A stretch of 64,000 nucleotides of DNA from NCBI RefSeq assembly GCF_002163585.1, contig NZ_CP015579.1:2418001-2482000 (forward strand), given 5' to 3'. The DNA comes from Tatumella citrea (GTDB lineage Bacteria > Pseudomonadota > Gammaproteobacteria > Enterobacterales > Enterobacteriaceae). Both the position numbers and the translations under genes were made by a program. The notes below the pieces were generated by a model, which worked only from the letters and a program-made list of their open reading frames with translations, did no database searches and was not told the DNA's origin. Within the stretch, counting starts at the first letter, position 1. Every line of letters begins with the position of its first letter. Shown here piece by piece: positions 8,949-18,313 of the stretch.

Positions 8949-10721
8949 ATGAATTACACCAGACCTAAAGCAGATGCCGTTATTATCGGCCTCGGCTGGG
9001 CCGGCTCTTTGATGGCCGAAGAACTGACCCGCGCCGGATTAAATGTGGTTGCGATTGAACGCGGCCCCTGGGAACAGACCCAGAGCAATTTCTCCCCCGC
9101 CATTGCTGCCGATGAACTACGTTATGGCGTACGCCGCGAAATACTGAAACCGCCCCGTGTAGAAACCCTGACTTTTCGTAACGACAGCAGCCAGAAAGCA
9201 CTGCCAGCCCGCGACTGGAATGCCTTTCAGATGGGCTACAGTGTAGGTGGTGCCGGTAAACACTGGGCAGCCAATGCCTGGCGTTTTAACCCTTCTGATT
9301 TCGAGATGGCGACCCGTCACAAAGAGCGCTATAACAATATGCCGCTGGCCGACGGCCTGATCCTTCAGGACTGGGGGGTTAGCTATGCAGAGCTGGAACC
9401 TTTCTATGATCGTGTGGAAAAAATTGCCGGTATTTCCGGTAAAGCAGGTGTGCTTAACGGCTCCACTCAGGAAGGCGGAAATCCGTTTGAAGGCAACCGT
9501 ACCAGTGAGTACCCGACACCGCCATTAATCCGTTCGCACTGGAACGATACCTTCCATAATATCACCACTAAAATGGGCTACCACCCGTTCCCTATTCCGG
9601 CAGGAACCATCGGTGCAGCGTTTACCAACCCGTTAGGCATTAACCTGGCCCCTTGTACCTATTGCGGCTATTGCGGTTTTTACGGATGTGGTAACTGGTC
9701 TAAATCTTCACCGAATATCTGTGTGGTTCCGGCACTGATGGATCGCACCAACTTTACCCTGCTGACCGAATGTACCGCGCTGTACATTAATAAAGCTGAC
9801 GATGAAAAAACCGTCACCGGTGTGACCTTCCGTGATTCTGATGGTAACACCGGCTTCCAGCCGGCAGACATCGTTTGCCTGTCGGCGTATCAGTTAGACA
9901 ACGTGCGCCTGCTGTTACTGTCGAAAATCGGTAAAGCCTACGACCACGCCACAGGCGAAGGTACACTCGGTCGCGCCTATAACTACCAGACCATGTCGAT
10001 GGGATATCTGTATTACGAAAATGAATACATGAACCCGTTCATCTCTACCGGCGCGTTATCCACCCAGATTGATGATTTCAATGGCGATAACTTCGACCAC
10101 ACCGGGCTTGGATTCCTGGGAGGTGCCGGAATTCAGGCGCTGTCAGATCAGGGGACTCCGTTAAGTATGACTGACCGCCTGCCTGCCGGCAGCAAAATGT
10201 GGGGCTCGGCGTGGAAAAAAGCGTTCCGCCACAGTTATCAGAACTATGCCAAAATTCAGGGCCAGGGAACCTCGTATTCACACCGTGATTCCTATCTGTC
10301 ACTGGACCCGAATTACACTGACGAGAACGGACAGCCTCTGCTGCGTCTGACCTTCGACTACAACCAGAATGATCGTCTGATGGCGCGTTTTATTCGTGAC
10401 CGGATTGAAGATATCTGTAAAGTCTCCGGCGCCAGCAGCTGGATAACCGAAGCGTTCCCTGACTCCCACAACTCACCGTTCCGTGCCTATGACAGTTCTC
10501 ATACCATTGGCGGTGCCGTGATGGGGCTTGATCCGAAAACCTCGGTACTGAATCGCTACCAGCAACACTGGGATGCACACAATCTGTTTGTGCTCGGGGC
10601 CTCATCTTACCCGAATAATGGCGGTTATAACCCGACCATCACTCTCAGTGCCCTGACGTTATGGACTGCGCACCATATCGTTAATGACTACCTGAAAAAT
10701 CCGGGTTCGCTGGTACGATAA
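8949..10721 (+). CDS. Gluconate 2-dehydrogenase-type FAD (catalytic) subunit
   Basis: GMC-superfamily flavoprotein subunit of a periplasm-facing sugar-acid dehydrogenase. The FAD fold has GLGWAG at residues 14-19 and an acidic residue in AIERG. A cysteine cluster at residues 236-247 (CTYCGYCGFYGC) matches the three-cysteine iron-sulfur region described for FAD-dependent fructose, sorbitol and gluconate dehydrogenases. The C-terminal DSSHTIGGAVMG and NNGGYNPTITL carry the conserved active-site His and Asn. It has no signal peptide, as expected for co-export with the Tat-bearing small subunit. Gluconate, 2-ketogluconate and sorbitol enzymes share this layout, so the substrate is inferred. Confidence 0.88.
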   Translation: MNYTRPKADAVIIGLGWAGSLMAEELTRAGLNVVAIERGPWEQTQSNFSPAIAADELRYGVRREILKPPRVETLTFRNDSSQKALPARDWNAFQMGYSVGGAGKHWAANAWRFNPSDFEMATRHKERYNNMPLADGLILQDWGVSYAELEPFYDRVEKIAGISGKAGVLNGSTQEGGNPFEGNRTSEYPTPPLIRSHWNDTFHNITTKMGYHPFPIPAGTIGAAFTNPLGINLAPCTYCGYCGFYGCGNWSKSSPNICVVPALMDRTNFTLLTECTALYINKADDEKTVTGVTFRDSDGNTGFQPADIVCLSAYQLDNVRLLLLSKIGKAYDHATGEGTLGRAYNYQTMSMGYLYYENEYMNPFISTGALSTQIDDFNGDNFDHTGLGFLGGAGIQALSDQGTPLSMTDRLPAGSKMWGSAWKKAFRHSYQNYAKIQGQGTSYSHRDSYLSLDPNYTDENGQPLLRLTFDYNQNDRLMARFIRDRIEDICKVSGASSWITEAFPDSHNSPFRAYDSSHTIGGAVMGLDPKTSVLNRYQQHWDAHNLFVLGASSYPNNGGYNPTITLSALTLWTAHHIVNDYLKNPGSLVR

Positions 10722-10731
10722 GGAAACTCTC

Positions 10732-12057
10732 ATGGCTAAAAAAACACGACGCGTTATCTCCGTGGTCGCTGCGGTAGTCATTGCCGGTGCACTCGGTTAT
10801 ACCGCCTATGAACAGTACGGTATTCATAAAAACTATCCACAAACCGTCAGCCTGGAGACGGGCCCGGCACTGCAGGACCAGATTAAACGGGGCGAATATA
10901 TTGCCCGTCTTTCTGACTGTACGGCCTGTCATACCGCTGAAGGTGGCCAGCCATTTGCCGGGGGCTATGCTCTGCAAACGCCGTTCGGGAAAATTCTGTC
11001 ATCAAACATCACCTCTGACCGGGAAACCGGTATTGGTGGATGGACTCAGGAACAGTTTGATAAAGCTGTTCGTCATGGTGTTGGTTCTCACGGCTATCTG
11101 TATGCAGCCATGCCTTATCCGGCGTACTCACGGCTGACCGATGCAGACCTGACCGATTTATGGGCCTATATCCGTAACCTGCCAGCGGTTAACCATAAAG
11201 TGGTAGAAAACCAGCTGCCATTCCCGTTCAATCAGCGCTGGACGCTGGCGGGCTGGAATATGCTGTTCTTTAAAGATGCGGCATTTACCCCTAATCCACA
11301 GGCCAGCGAACAGGTTAACCGTGGCCAGTATCTGGTCGATGGACCAGGGCACTGTGCTTCCTGCCATACTGCCAAAAATATGCTGGGCGGTGACAGCTCT
11401 GCTTATCTGCAGGGCGGAGCATTGCAGGGTTGGTATGCACCGGACCTGACGCCGGATCCTCATTCCGGTTTAGGCAACTGGAGTAATGCCGATATTGTCA
11501 GCTACCTGCGTTCCGGCAGTAACCGTATCACCGCCTCCTCAGGCCCGATGACCGAAGCGGTAGAGAATTCAACGCAGTATATGAATGATAATGATTTGAA
11601 CGCGATTGCGGCTTATCTGAAATCTATTCCTGCCTCTCACCCACAGGTTCCGACAGCTCTGACGGCTGATGACCAGCAAATGGTCTCCGGCAAGAAAGTG
11701 TTTGAATCTCAGTGCAGTGCCTGTCACGTTTCTGATGGTGCAGGGATTCGCAACATGATCCCGGCACTGGCAGGCAATCCACAGGTAAATTCTGCAGATC
11801 CGTCCAGCCTGCTAAACGTGGTACTGAATGGCAGCGAGGGACCGTTTACCCATGCGAATCCGACGGCTGCAGGTATGCCATCGTTCGGCTGGAAACTGTC
11901 TGACGCTAATATTGCAGAGGCCCTGACCTATATCCGTAACAGCTGGGGCAACGCCGCTCCGGCCGTCACGGCTGACCAGGTGAGCGCAGCCCGTAAAGCA
12001 ACCGGAGCAAAAAGCTGGCTGGGAGATTCCATCGCCTCTCAGGACAGCGGTAAATAA
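10732..12057 (+). CDS. Triheme cytochrome c subunit of the dehydrogenase complex
   Basis: Membrane-anchored cytochrome c that passes electrons from the FAD subunit to ubiquinone. Three CxxCH heme sites are visible at residues 63-67 (CTACH), 208-212 (CASCH) and 328-332 (CSACH), each followed at suitable distance by Met-containing segments for axial ligands. The N-terminal stretch VISVVAAVVIAGALGYTA is a signal or anchor helix. Length 441 aa fits the 45-50 kDa subunit of gluconate and sorbitol dehydrogenases. It starts ten bases after the FAD subunit with AAGGAA as ribosome-binding site and is the last gene before a terminator. Confidence 0.9.
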   Translation: MAKKTRRVISVVAAVVIAGALGYTAYEQYGIHKNYPQTVSLETGPALQDQIKRGEYIARLSDCTACHTAEGGQPFAGGYALQTPFGKILSSNITSDRETGIGGWTQEQFDKAVRHGVGSHGYLYAAMPYPAYSRLTDADLTDLWAYIRNLPAVNHKVVENQLPFPFNQRWTLAGWNMLFFKDAAFTPNPQASEQVNRGQYLVDGPGHCASCHTAKNMLGGDSSAYLQGGALQGWYAPDLTPDPHSGLGNWSNADIVSYLRSGSNRITASSGPMTEAVENSTQYMNDNDLNAIAAYLKSIPASHPQVPTALTADDQQMVSGKKVFESQCSACHVSDGAGIRNMIPALAGNPQVNSADPSSLLNVVLNGSEGPFTHANPTAAGMPSFGWKLSDANIAEALTYIRNSWGNAAPAVTADQVSAARKATGAKSWLGDSIASQDSGK

Positions 12058-12121
12058 CGGTTACGCCGTTTCACCGGGTTGTGCGGTGCAGTGCAGTGAA
12101 CCAACCGCTCTCCCGGCTATC

Positions 12122-12150
12122 ACCACCACCTGAATTCAGGTGGTGGTTTC
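12122..12150. terminator. Palindromic terminator after the cytochrome gene
   Basis: A perfect palindrome centred on GAATTC with arms ACCACCT and AGGTGGT is followed by TTTCT. It lies between the convergent cytochrome and LysR genes and probably ends the dehydrogenase operon. Confidence 0.65.
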
Positions 12151-12156
12151 TCCGTG

Positions 12157-13104
12157 CTATTCAGTTGCAGAGTCTTCGCTCTTTACCTCGTGATGTTCAG
12201 CTACGCCAGCCTTGATGCCAAATTCTGCCTCCCACTGTTCAACCTGTTCATCCAGCCACTGGCAAAACAGCCCGAGCGCCGGCTTTTCAGCCACGGATAA
12301 GGGAATAACCCGCCAGTAATCCCACGGGTACGCCACCACACAGTCACCTAACTGCACCAGTTCTCCCCGACGGATAAGTTCCTGCACCAGCGAACGTCGT
12401 TCAAGGGCAATTCCCTGCCCACAGCGGACCGCCTCCAGCACCAGGTTCGAATCATTAATGCATAGCCCCTGAGGAACCACCGGTGATTGCAATCCGGCAC
12501 TCTCCGACCAGCTTTGCCAGGACTCCATCGAGAAAATAATGTTGCTGGCGGCAATCTGTTCTGCCGTCACCGGCAACTGCCCGTCATTAAAGTCCGGCGA
12601 AGCCACCACCAGCAACTGGTCACTGAACATCTTCCTGCAGCTAACCGCAGGCCAGTCCCCTTTCCCCATACGGATCGCCAGGTCGATCGTTCCTTGTTGC
12701 AGGTCGCCAATTTCCAGTCCCGCCACCAGCCGCAGGGTGATTTCCGGGTACTGACGGCGAAAACCGGACAGCCTGGGAACCAGCCAGTGGCTGATAAACG
12801 ACGGTATCCCGGCAATAGTCAACTCTTCACGTCGCGGTAGTACCTGTACCAGCCGGGTTGCATCATTAATCTGATTCAGAGCCTGACGAATTTGCAGCGC
12901 ATACAGCCGCCCTTGCTCGCTGAGCCGCAACCCGCGCCCGTGGCGGATAAATAGTTTTACCCCGGTGAGTTGCTCCAGTGTCTTTATTTGCTGACTGATA
13001 GCTGAATGAGTGACGTGCAGCTCAGTGGCTGCCCGTGTAACACTGCCCAGCCTTGCAACAGCTTCAAAGCTCCTTAATCCGGCGATCGGTGGGAAAGCAG
13101 ACAT
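12157..13104 (-). CDS. LysR-family regulator (GcvA-like)
   Basis: A 315-aa LysR protein whose N-terminus (PPIAGLRSFEAVARLGSVTRAA, then AISQQIKTLEQLTGVKLF) follows the GcvA-type pattern. The effector domain follows from about residue 92. The C-terminal 20 residues are charged and unusual. GGAG stands five bases before the ATG, and directly upstream of that lies a short 8-bp tandem repeat in the leader. The gene is divergent from the glutathione transferase gene at 13323, the likely target. Confidence 0.87.
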   Translation of the reverse strand: MSAFPPIAGLRSFEAVARLGSVTRAATELHVTHSAISQQIKTLEQLTGVKLFIRHGRGLRLSEQGRLYALQIRQALNQINDATRLVQVLPRREELTIAGIPSFISHWLVPRLSGFRRQYPEITLRLVAGLEIGDLQQGTIDLAIRMGKGDWPAVSCRKMFSDQLLVVASPDFNDGQLPVTAEQIAASNIIFSMESWQSWSESAGLQSPVVPQGLCINDSNLVLEAVRCGQGIALERRSLVQELIRRGELVQLGDCVVAYPWDYWRVIPLSVAEKPALGLFCQWLDEQVEQWEAEFGIKAGVAEHHEVKSEDSATE

Positions 13105-13113
13105 TCAGACTCC

Positions 13114-13140
13114 AACAGATAAACAGATAAACAGATAAAC
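13114..13140. repeat. 8-bp tandem repeat in the LysR leader
   Basis: AACAGATA occurs three times head to tail, followed by a partial fourth copy (AAC). It lies immediately upstream of the ribosome-binding site of the minus-strand LysR gene. The copy number is low, so slippage would be rare. Confidence 0.7.
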
Positions 13141-13322
13141 GGACTGTAGCATATACGATCACACTGCCATTCATCTGGCCCGGTTTATGTTAGCCAGGCT
13201 TACATAAACCGTCAGAAAAGACTGATGTTAGCCACAGAAATTTCAGCTAGTCTGAAGAGACTACAGCAGTACATCCCCTATCGTTATGGACTGCCTCTTT
13301 TACTCCGGCTGATGGACTCTTT

Positions 13323-13925
13323 ATGAAACTGATTGGCATGATGGATTCACCTTATGTAAGAAGAACTGCCATTTCCCTGGCTCTGTATGGTGTGAGTTTT
13401 GAAAGTCTTAAGCTGTCAGTATTCCGGGATTACGAGGAATTTGCCGGTTATAACCCTCTGGTCAAAGCCCCGACCCTGTTAACTGATAATGGTAGCCGGT
13501 TAGTCGATTCGTCGCTGATTCTGCAATATTACGAGACCCTGGCTGCACCAGACAAAAAACTACTGCCTGCAGCGCCTGCGGCACTGGCAAGAGACTTACA
13601 GATTCTCGGAACTATCCTGATTGCCGCTGAGAAAACGGTACAACATGTGCATGAACATCGTCTGCGCCCGGAGAATAAACAATATCAGCCCTGGGTTGAA
13701 CGGGTCACCGGGCAGTTGCTCGAAGCCTGCCGGAGTTGGGAAGCTCAGTTAAGCACTCATGTGCCCTCCGATAATCCGGACCAGGTGGCAGTGACCGGGA
13801 CCGTCGTCTGGAGTTTTATCCAGCTTATGGTCCCGCATGTGGTAGATAAATCGGAGTTTACTGTTCTGCAGGCCATGGCAGAACACTATGAAGCTCAGCC
13901 GCTATTTTTGCGGTTTCCTCAGTAA
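13323..13925 (+). CDS. Glutathione S-transferase family protein
   Basis: Cytosolic GST-like protein of 200 aa. The N-terminal thioredoxin-like domain (residues 1-80) contains SPYVRRTAI at the active-site helix start, the cis-Pro in VKAPTLL, and DSSLILQYYE as the glutathione-binding Ser region. The rest is the helical domain. Possible roles are conjugation or reductive removal of electrophiles. It is divergent from a GcvA-like LysR gene, and its 3' end overlaps the convergent LysR gene at 13919 by seven bases. Confidence 0.85.
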   Translation: MKLIGMMDSPYVRRTAISLALYGVSFESLKLSVFRDYEEFAGYNPLVKAPTLLTDNGSRLVDSSLILQYYETLAAPDKKLLPAAPAALARDLQILGTILIAAEKTVQHVHEHRLRPENKQYQPWVERVTGQLLEACRSWEAQLSTHVPSDNPDQVAVTGTVVWSFIQLMVPHVVDKSEFTVLQAMAEHYEAQPLFLRFPQ

Positions 13926-14860
13926 CACGGACTCTCAGGCGGTGATGACTCATCGCTGCTGTCTGAATTTTCCGTCTGACCGTAACGGCGGGTCACTTCT
14001 ATCACCTTACGGGTCGCCGGTGAAAGCCAGGCGTCCTGCAGACAGGTAATACCGACCCGCCGCTCCATAACCAGCTGTGGAATATCTATCCTGGCCAGCC
14101 GTGAGGAAAAAGCATCTTCCGCCAGACTGTTTTCAGAAATAAAACTGAGTAATCCGCTGCTGGCTATCAGGTCCGGAGCCGCAGCCAGTGAACTGACTTC
14201 AATTCTGACCTCTGGTGGCGGGCAGTGATGCTGATCGAATACCCGTTCGAGCCATTGCCGCATCCGTACGCTGGCCGCCGGTAAAATCCATCCGTAACGT
14301 GCCAGTTCACGCAGGGTGGCCGATTTACCTGCCAGTGGATGATTACGGCTGGCTGCGACCACCACGCGGTCCGATGTCACCGGGTACTGCACCACCGGCT
14401 GGTGATAATCGACCAGTGGCCCAATGATAATATCCAGTTCATGCCGCTCCAGCTTGCCAAACAGAATGTCATTCATACCAATCTGAATTTCCAGCTTAAT
14501 TCCCGGTGCTTCCTCCTGAAGCTGGCGGCAGACGGTCGGTAACAGATACTGGGTTGCCGATCCGGCACTACCAATCCGCACGACACCTTTATTTCCGCTC
14601 CCCAGCTCGGCCATAAGAGTCACTATCTCTTCGCGGGAGTGCTGCAAAATTATTCCGCGCTGATATAACACTTCGCCAGCTTCGGTAAGTATCAGACCAC
14701 GGCCGCTGCGGCTGAACAGGCTGATCCCCAACTCTTTTTCCAGCCGGGCGATAGACTTGGAAAGCGCTGGCTGAGTGATATTGAGGTTTTGTGATGCTAT
14801 TCCCAAATTCAACATCCTTGCCGCGACAATAAAATAGTCCAGGTCTCTGTTATTCAACAT
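13919..14860 (-). CDS. LysR-family transcriptional regulator
   Basis: A 313-aa LysR protein with helix-turn-helix GIASQNLNITQPALSKSIARLE at about residues 20-42 and wing LFSRSGRGLILTEAG. The GRG wing and Leu-rich effector domain are as in CbbR/GbpR-like regulators. The tail is rich in Ser, Asp and Pro (SDSSDESSPP), which is odd for the family. It is divergent, by 121 bases, from the RraA-like aldolase and CitMHS transporter pair and probably controls it. Confidence 0.87.
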   Translation of the reverse strand: MLNNRDLDYFIVAARMLNLGIASQNLNITQPALSKSIARLEKELGISLFSRSGRGLILTEAGEVLYQRGIILQHSREEIVTLMAELGSGNKGVVRIGSAGSATQYLLPTVCRQLQEEAPGIKLEIQIGMNDILFGKLERHELDIIIGPLVDYHQPVVQYPVTSDRVVVAASRNHPLAGKSATLRELARYGWILPAASVRMRQWLERVFDQHHCPPPEVRIEVSSLAAAPDLIASSGLLSFISENSLAEDAFSSRLARIDIPQLVMERRVGITCLQDAWLSPATRKVIEVTRRYGQTENSDSSDESSPPESPCY

Positions 14861-14981
14861 CTATTCCTTAAATTCATCGATTTGATAAAAAAGTACATTA
14901 GAGGAAATAATTGCCCGCGACAATACTGCCTTAGAACATTAAGTTCAGACATTTTGCAGTATTTACGTTAAGGGGGGAAAA

Positions 14982-15677
14982 ATGAGTAATTCATCCGCAG
15001 TCTGGCCGGCAGGCTTTTTTATTGCTGAACGTCGTAATGAGATCCCGCAGGAGATCATTGAGGCATTTCGCGAGATTCCGGTCGCGGTAGCTGGTGACTG
15101 TATGGGCCGAATCACCGGCACTTTGGGGCTTCAGCGTTACCACGAGGATGTCAATATCAGCTGTTGTGGTCCGGCTATCACAGTGAAAGTCCGGCCCGGG
15201 GATAACCTGATGATCCATAAGGCGCTGGAGCAGGCTCAGCCCGGAGATATGATTGTTATTGATGGCAGTGGCTGTCTGACCCAGGCGCTGATTGGCGGAT
15301 TAATCCGCACAACTGCCCTGACGAAGAAAATTTCCGGATTTGTAGTGGATGGTGCCATCCGCGATCTGGCGGAATGGGCCGATGGTGAGATCCCGGTATT
15401 TGCTAAAGGACATACTCATCGCGGCCCTGATAAAAGTGGTCCTGGTGAAGTCAACACGCCAATTGCCTGTGCCGGTATGGCTGTTGCGCCCGGTGATTTG
15501 ATTCTTGCTGACAGCGACGGGGTTATAGCTATCCCGGCCCGTGATGCTGCAGCTGTACTGCAACGAGCCCAGGCTCATTTACTGAAAGAAGAAGCTATCC
15601 GTAAAAGTAATGCCAGTGGCACCAGCGACCCTGAACGTTTTAATTCGATATTACGCAAAGCAGGTTGTCCGGTGTAA
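14982..15677 (+). CDS. RraA-like 4-hydroxy-4-methyl-2-oxoglutarate/oxaloacetate aldolase
   Basis: Member of the RraA/HMG-aldolase family, metal-dependent class II enzymes that cleave 4-hydroxy-2-oxo acids to pyruvate. The core motif VVDGAIRDLAEW around residues 123-134 holds the conserved Arg and Asp used for pyruvate and metal binding, and GDMIVIDGSG precedes it. Length 231 aa matches aldolases rather than the 160-aa RraA RNase E inhibitor. The ribosome-binding site is AAGGGGGG. The transporter gene follows 32 bases downstream, so uptake and cleavage of a hydroxy di- or tricarboxylate is a plausible pathway. Confidence 0.82.
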   Translation: MSNSSAVWPAGFFIAERRNEIPQEIIEAFREIPVAVAGDCMGRITGTLGLQRYHEDVNISCCGPAITVKVRPGDNLMIHKALEQAQPGDMIVIDGSGCLTQALIGGLIRTTALTKKISGFVVDGAIRDLAEWADGEIPVFAKGHTHRGPDKSGPGEVNTPIACAGMAVAPGDLILADSDGVIAIPARDAAAVLQRAQAHLLKEEAIRKSNASGTSDPERFNSILRKAGCPV

Positions 15678-15709
15678 TAGAAGCATTTTATAACTATAAG
15701 GATAATAAT

Positions 15710-17035
15710 ATGTACCTTGCATTAGTTGGCTATGTGCTCATTGGCGTTTTAATGTTCTTCCTTATCCGTGGAAAGGCGACACCGGTTGCATTATTTATCT
15801 GTCTGTCGGTGATCGCCGGTTTTTGCGCCGGATACACTCCGATGCAAATGAATCAGTATATTATGAAGGGCGTAATGCAGGTTGCGCCCAATGCTGTACT
15901 GTTCACATTCTCAATTATATTTTTCAGTATTATGACCGAAGCGGGTGTATTTCAGCCGCTGGTCAACTGGCTGACACGAATTGCCGGTAATAATGTGGTC
16001 GCCATTGTAATGGTGACCGGAATTATCGCCACCGTCGCTCATATTGATGGATCATCCGTTCCGTCTGTGCTGATTACTATCGGCGCCATGCTGCCGGTAT
16101 ACAAACATTATAAACTTCGGCCGGTGGTTTTATTATGCATGCTGGCCGCAGGAATGGGGGTAACCAACTTCACCCCGTGGGCTGGCCCACTCGCCCGGGT
16201 GGCCGCAGTATCCGGACTGGACGTTAATGAACTTTACCACCGGCTGATTCCAACCCAGATATTCGGTCTGGTCTGCGTGCTGGTGATGGGGCTGGTGTTG
16301 GGGCTGCTTGAAAAGAAACGTCTGGCACAGGGCTTACCGATTCCCGAAACCCTGTCTGAGCCTGATTCGCTGAACGGTAAGAATGATCACGGGCCAGGTG
16401 CGTCACGCAATAAATGGGTATTTGCCATCAATGTACTGTTAGTGGTTGGCGCTACTGTATTGCTGCTGGTCACCCATATTCAGGCCTATGTAATTTTTAT
16501 GGCTGCCTTCTCAGTGGGGATGATTGTTAATTATCCGTCGCTGAAACAGCAGGAAGCGGTAATGAAAAAGTACGCCTATTCCGCGTATATGATTTCGGCC
16601 ACCGTGATGGCTGCCGGTGCCTTTGTCGGCATTCTTAGTGGTGGCGGTAACAACTCTATACTGACAGAAATGGCTGATGTAGTGCTGCAGGTCATGCCGG
16701 ATGCTCTGGGAGCACATCTGCACATTATTATGGGTCTGCTGGGTGGTCTGATTGGTTTTGTTATCGGTCCGGATGCCTTCTTTTACGGAATTTATCCGCT
16801 GGTGGCAAAAGTCGGCACCCATTACGGTCTGAGCTGGGAACAAATGGGGCTGACTATGGTGGTAGGAAAAAATATCACCATGATGATTAGCCCGGTGTTC
16901 GCCACCACTTACCTGGCGATTGGCCTGACCGGCGTTGAACTAAAAGACCATATTCGTTTCTGCTTTATTCCTGTGGTTCTGTTTTCGGTCATCATGGTTT
17001 TTTCACTGGTGGTGTTACAAACCGTCCCGCTGTAA
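15710..17035 (+). CDS. CitMHS-family citrate/divalent metal:proton symporter
   Basis: Inner-membrane transporter of about 12 hydrophobic segments, 441 aa, of the citrate-Mg:H symporter family. Recognisable stretches are VAHIDGSSVPSVLITIGAML, FTPWAGPLARVA and LLGGLIGFVIGPDAFFYG. The start is ATG 15710 with AAGGA upstream; the longer frame from 15665 overlaps the aldolase end and has no reason to be used. It forms an operon with the upstream RraA-like aldolase under a divergent LysR regulator. The substrate is likely a metal-chelated carboxylic acid, but may differ from citrate. Confidence 0.85.
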   Translation: MYLALVGYVLIGVLMFFLIRGKATPVALFICLSVIAGFCAGYTPMQMNQYIMKGVMQVAPNAVLFTFSIIFFSIMTEAGVFQPLVNWLTRIAGNNVVAIVMVTGIIATVAHIDGSSVPSVLITIGAMLPVYKHYKLRPVVLLCMLAAGMGVTNFTPWAGPLARVAAVSGLDVNELYHRLIPTQIFGLVCVLVMGLVLGLLEKKRLAQGLPIPETLSEPDSLNGKNDHGPGASRNKWVFAINVLLVVGATVLLLVTHIQAYVIFMAAFSVGMIVNYPSLKQQEAVMKKYAYSAYMISATVMAAGAFVGILSGGGNNSILTEMADVVLQVMPDALGAHLHIIMGLLGGLIGFVIGPDAFFYGIYPLVAKVGTHYGLSWEQMGLTMVVGKNITMMISPVFATTYLAIGLTGVELKDHIRFCFIPVVLFSVIMVFSLVVLQTVPL

Positions 17036-17052
17036 GAGTTTCAAAACACCTA

Positions 17053-17076
17053 AGCCCGGTTCGCCGGGCTGATTTA
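17053..17076 (+). terminator. Terminator with TTCG loop
   Basis: AGCCCGG, loop TTCG, CCGGGCT, then GATTTA. The stable tetraloop stem follows the transporter stop codon and probably ends that operon. Confidence 0.7.
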
Positions 17077-17239
17077 CTGATACTGCTTGTGCAATTTACC
17101 CGTCCCCCGAAAAATACCTCCTGCCCGTTTTGCTTATTCTGAAAATAGAAACAACAATTCAGCATTTTGCAGCTTTCCGGCGTATCACTACTATCTCTCC
17201 TATACTTATTATTATTCTTTGTTAAAGCGATACCAGGAT

Positions 17240-18313
17240 ATGATTAAACTTGAGGGAATTTTTAAAACCTATTCGGGAAGCCAACACGCTGCGGTCAGTA
17301 ATTTAAACCTGGTGATCAACAAGAATGAATTCTGTACTTTTGTCGGGCCCAGTGGTTGCGGGAAGACCACTATTCTGAGAATGATAAACCAGCTGGATAT
17401 TCCCGATGCCGGCCAGGTCTATGTTGAAAATAAACTGTTATCTCAGTCAGATATTATTCAGGTCAGACGACAGATTGGATTTGTGATGCAAAATGCGGCC
17501 CTGTTTCCGCATCGTACCGTATTCCGCAATATTGCTACTGTGCCATTGCTGTGTGGCTGGGATCGCGCCCGGATTGCCGAACGGATAGAGGCACTGGTGG
17601 ATCTGATGTCACTGGACCGCAGCCTGCTGAAACGTTACCCACATGAGTTATCCGGCGGCCAGCAAGGCCGTGTCGCCATAGCCAGAGCGCTGGCAGCTGA
17701 TCCCCCTATTCTGTTAATGGATGAACCTTTTGCTGCTATCGACCCGATCGTCAGGGATAAATTGCAGGGAGAATTACTGCATATCCAGCAGCGTCTGAAA
17801 AAAACCATTGTGCTGGTGACTCATGATATCAATGAAGCAATTCGTCTGGGCGACAGGATTGCCATATTTCAGCAAGGGGGAACGCTGGTTCAGTACGATA
17901 CTCCCGATCAGATTCTGGCCAATCCGGCCAATGATTTCGTACGTCAGTTTATTGGTCCGGAAGCCAATCTGCGCCGTCTGGACAGAATAGTCGTCTCCTC
18001 CACTCCACAATATGATGTACCGCTGACAGGTAGCCGGGCGTTGCCGCAAAGCAGCCCGCACCCACAACTGGCAAATGCGCCAGTACTGGTGCTGGACGAA
18101 GAATTACGACCGTTACACTGGCAGACAGAGGGCAGCCCGCAGCCGCAGACCATCGGTTTACAGGAGTCGCTGCGCTTTGCCTGTAATCAGTTACTGACCG
18201 CGCCGCACGGGCTGCTGGTCAAAACCGATGCTGATGGCCGCTATTGCGGAGTTCTGTCGCTTGCGCTTCTGAACCAGAGTCTGGACACTCACCTGGAGGG
18301 TATTGGCCGATGA
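17240..18313 (+). CDS. Osmoprotectant-type ABC importer, ATPase (OpuCA/YehX-like)
   Basis: Cytosolic ATPase of a quaternary-amine importer. It has Walker A GPSGCGKTT, the Q-loop FVMQNAALFPH, signature LSGGQQGR, Walker B ILLMDEPF and the switch His in LVTHD. The C-terminal extension after residue 235 resembles a regulatory domain of the ProV/OpuA group. Length is 357 aa from ATG 17240, preceded by CCAGGA; upstream in-frame codons give a non-homologous leader. Stop and the next start overlap as ATGA, showing translational coupling to the permease. Confidence 0.87.
   Translation: MIKLEGIFKTYSGSQHAAVSNLNLVINKNEFCTFVGPSGCGKTTILRMINQLDIPDAGQVYVENKLLSQSDIIQVRRQIGFVMQNAALFPHRTVFRNIATVPLLCGWDRARIAERIEALVDLMSLDRSLLKRYPHELSGGQQGRVAIARALAADPPILLMDEPFAAIDPIVRDKLQGELLHIQQRLKKTIVLVTHDINEAIRLGDRIAIFQQGGTLVQYDTPDQILANPANDFVRQFIGPEANLRRLDRIVVSSTPQYDVPLTGSRALPQSSPHPQLANAPVLVLDEELRPLHWQTEGSPQPQTIGLQESLRFACNQLLTAPHGLLVKTDADGRYCGVLSLALLNQSLDTHLEGIGR

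Noticed and set aside
13114..13140. CRISPR-like repeat
   Set aside because: Units are only 8 bp and directly adjacent without spacers; this is a simple tandem repeat.
15665..15709. Longer start for the CitMHS transporter overlapping the aldolase gene
   Set aside because: The upstream codons begin with TTG without a ribosome-binding site, while ATG 15710 has AAGGA and the expected first membrane helix.
17087..17239. 51-residue N-terminal extension of the osmoprotectant ATPase
   Set aside because: Rich in Tyr and Ser, not conserved in the family, no ribosome-binding site; ATG 17240 fits.
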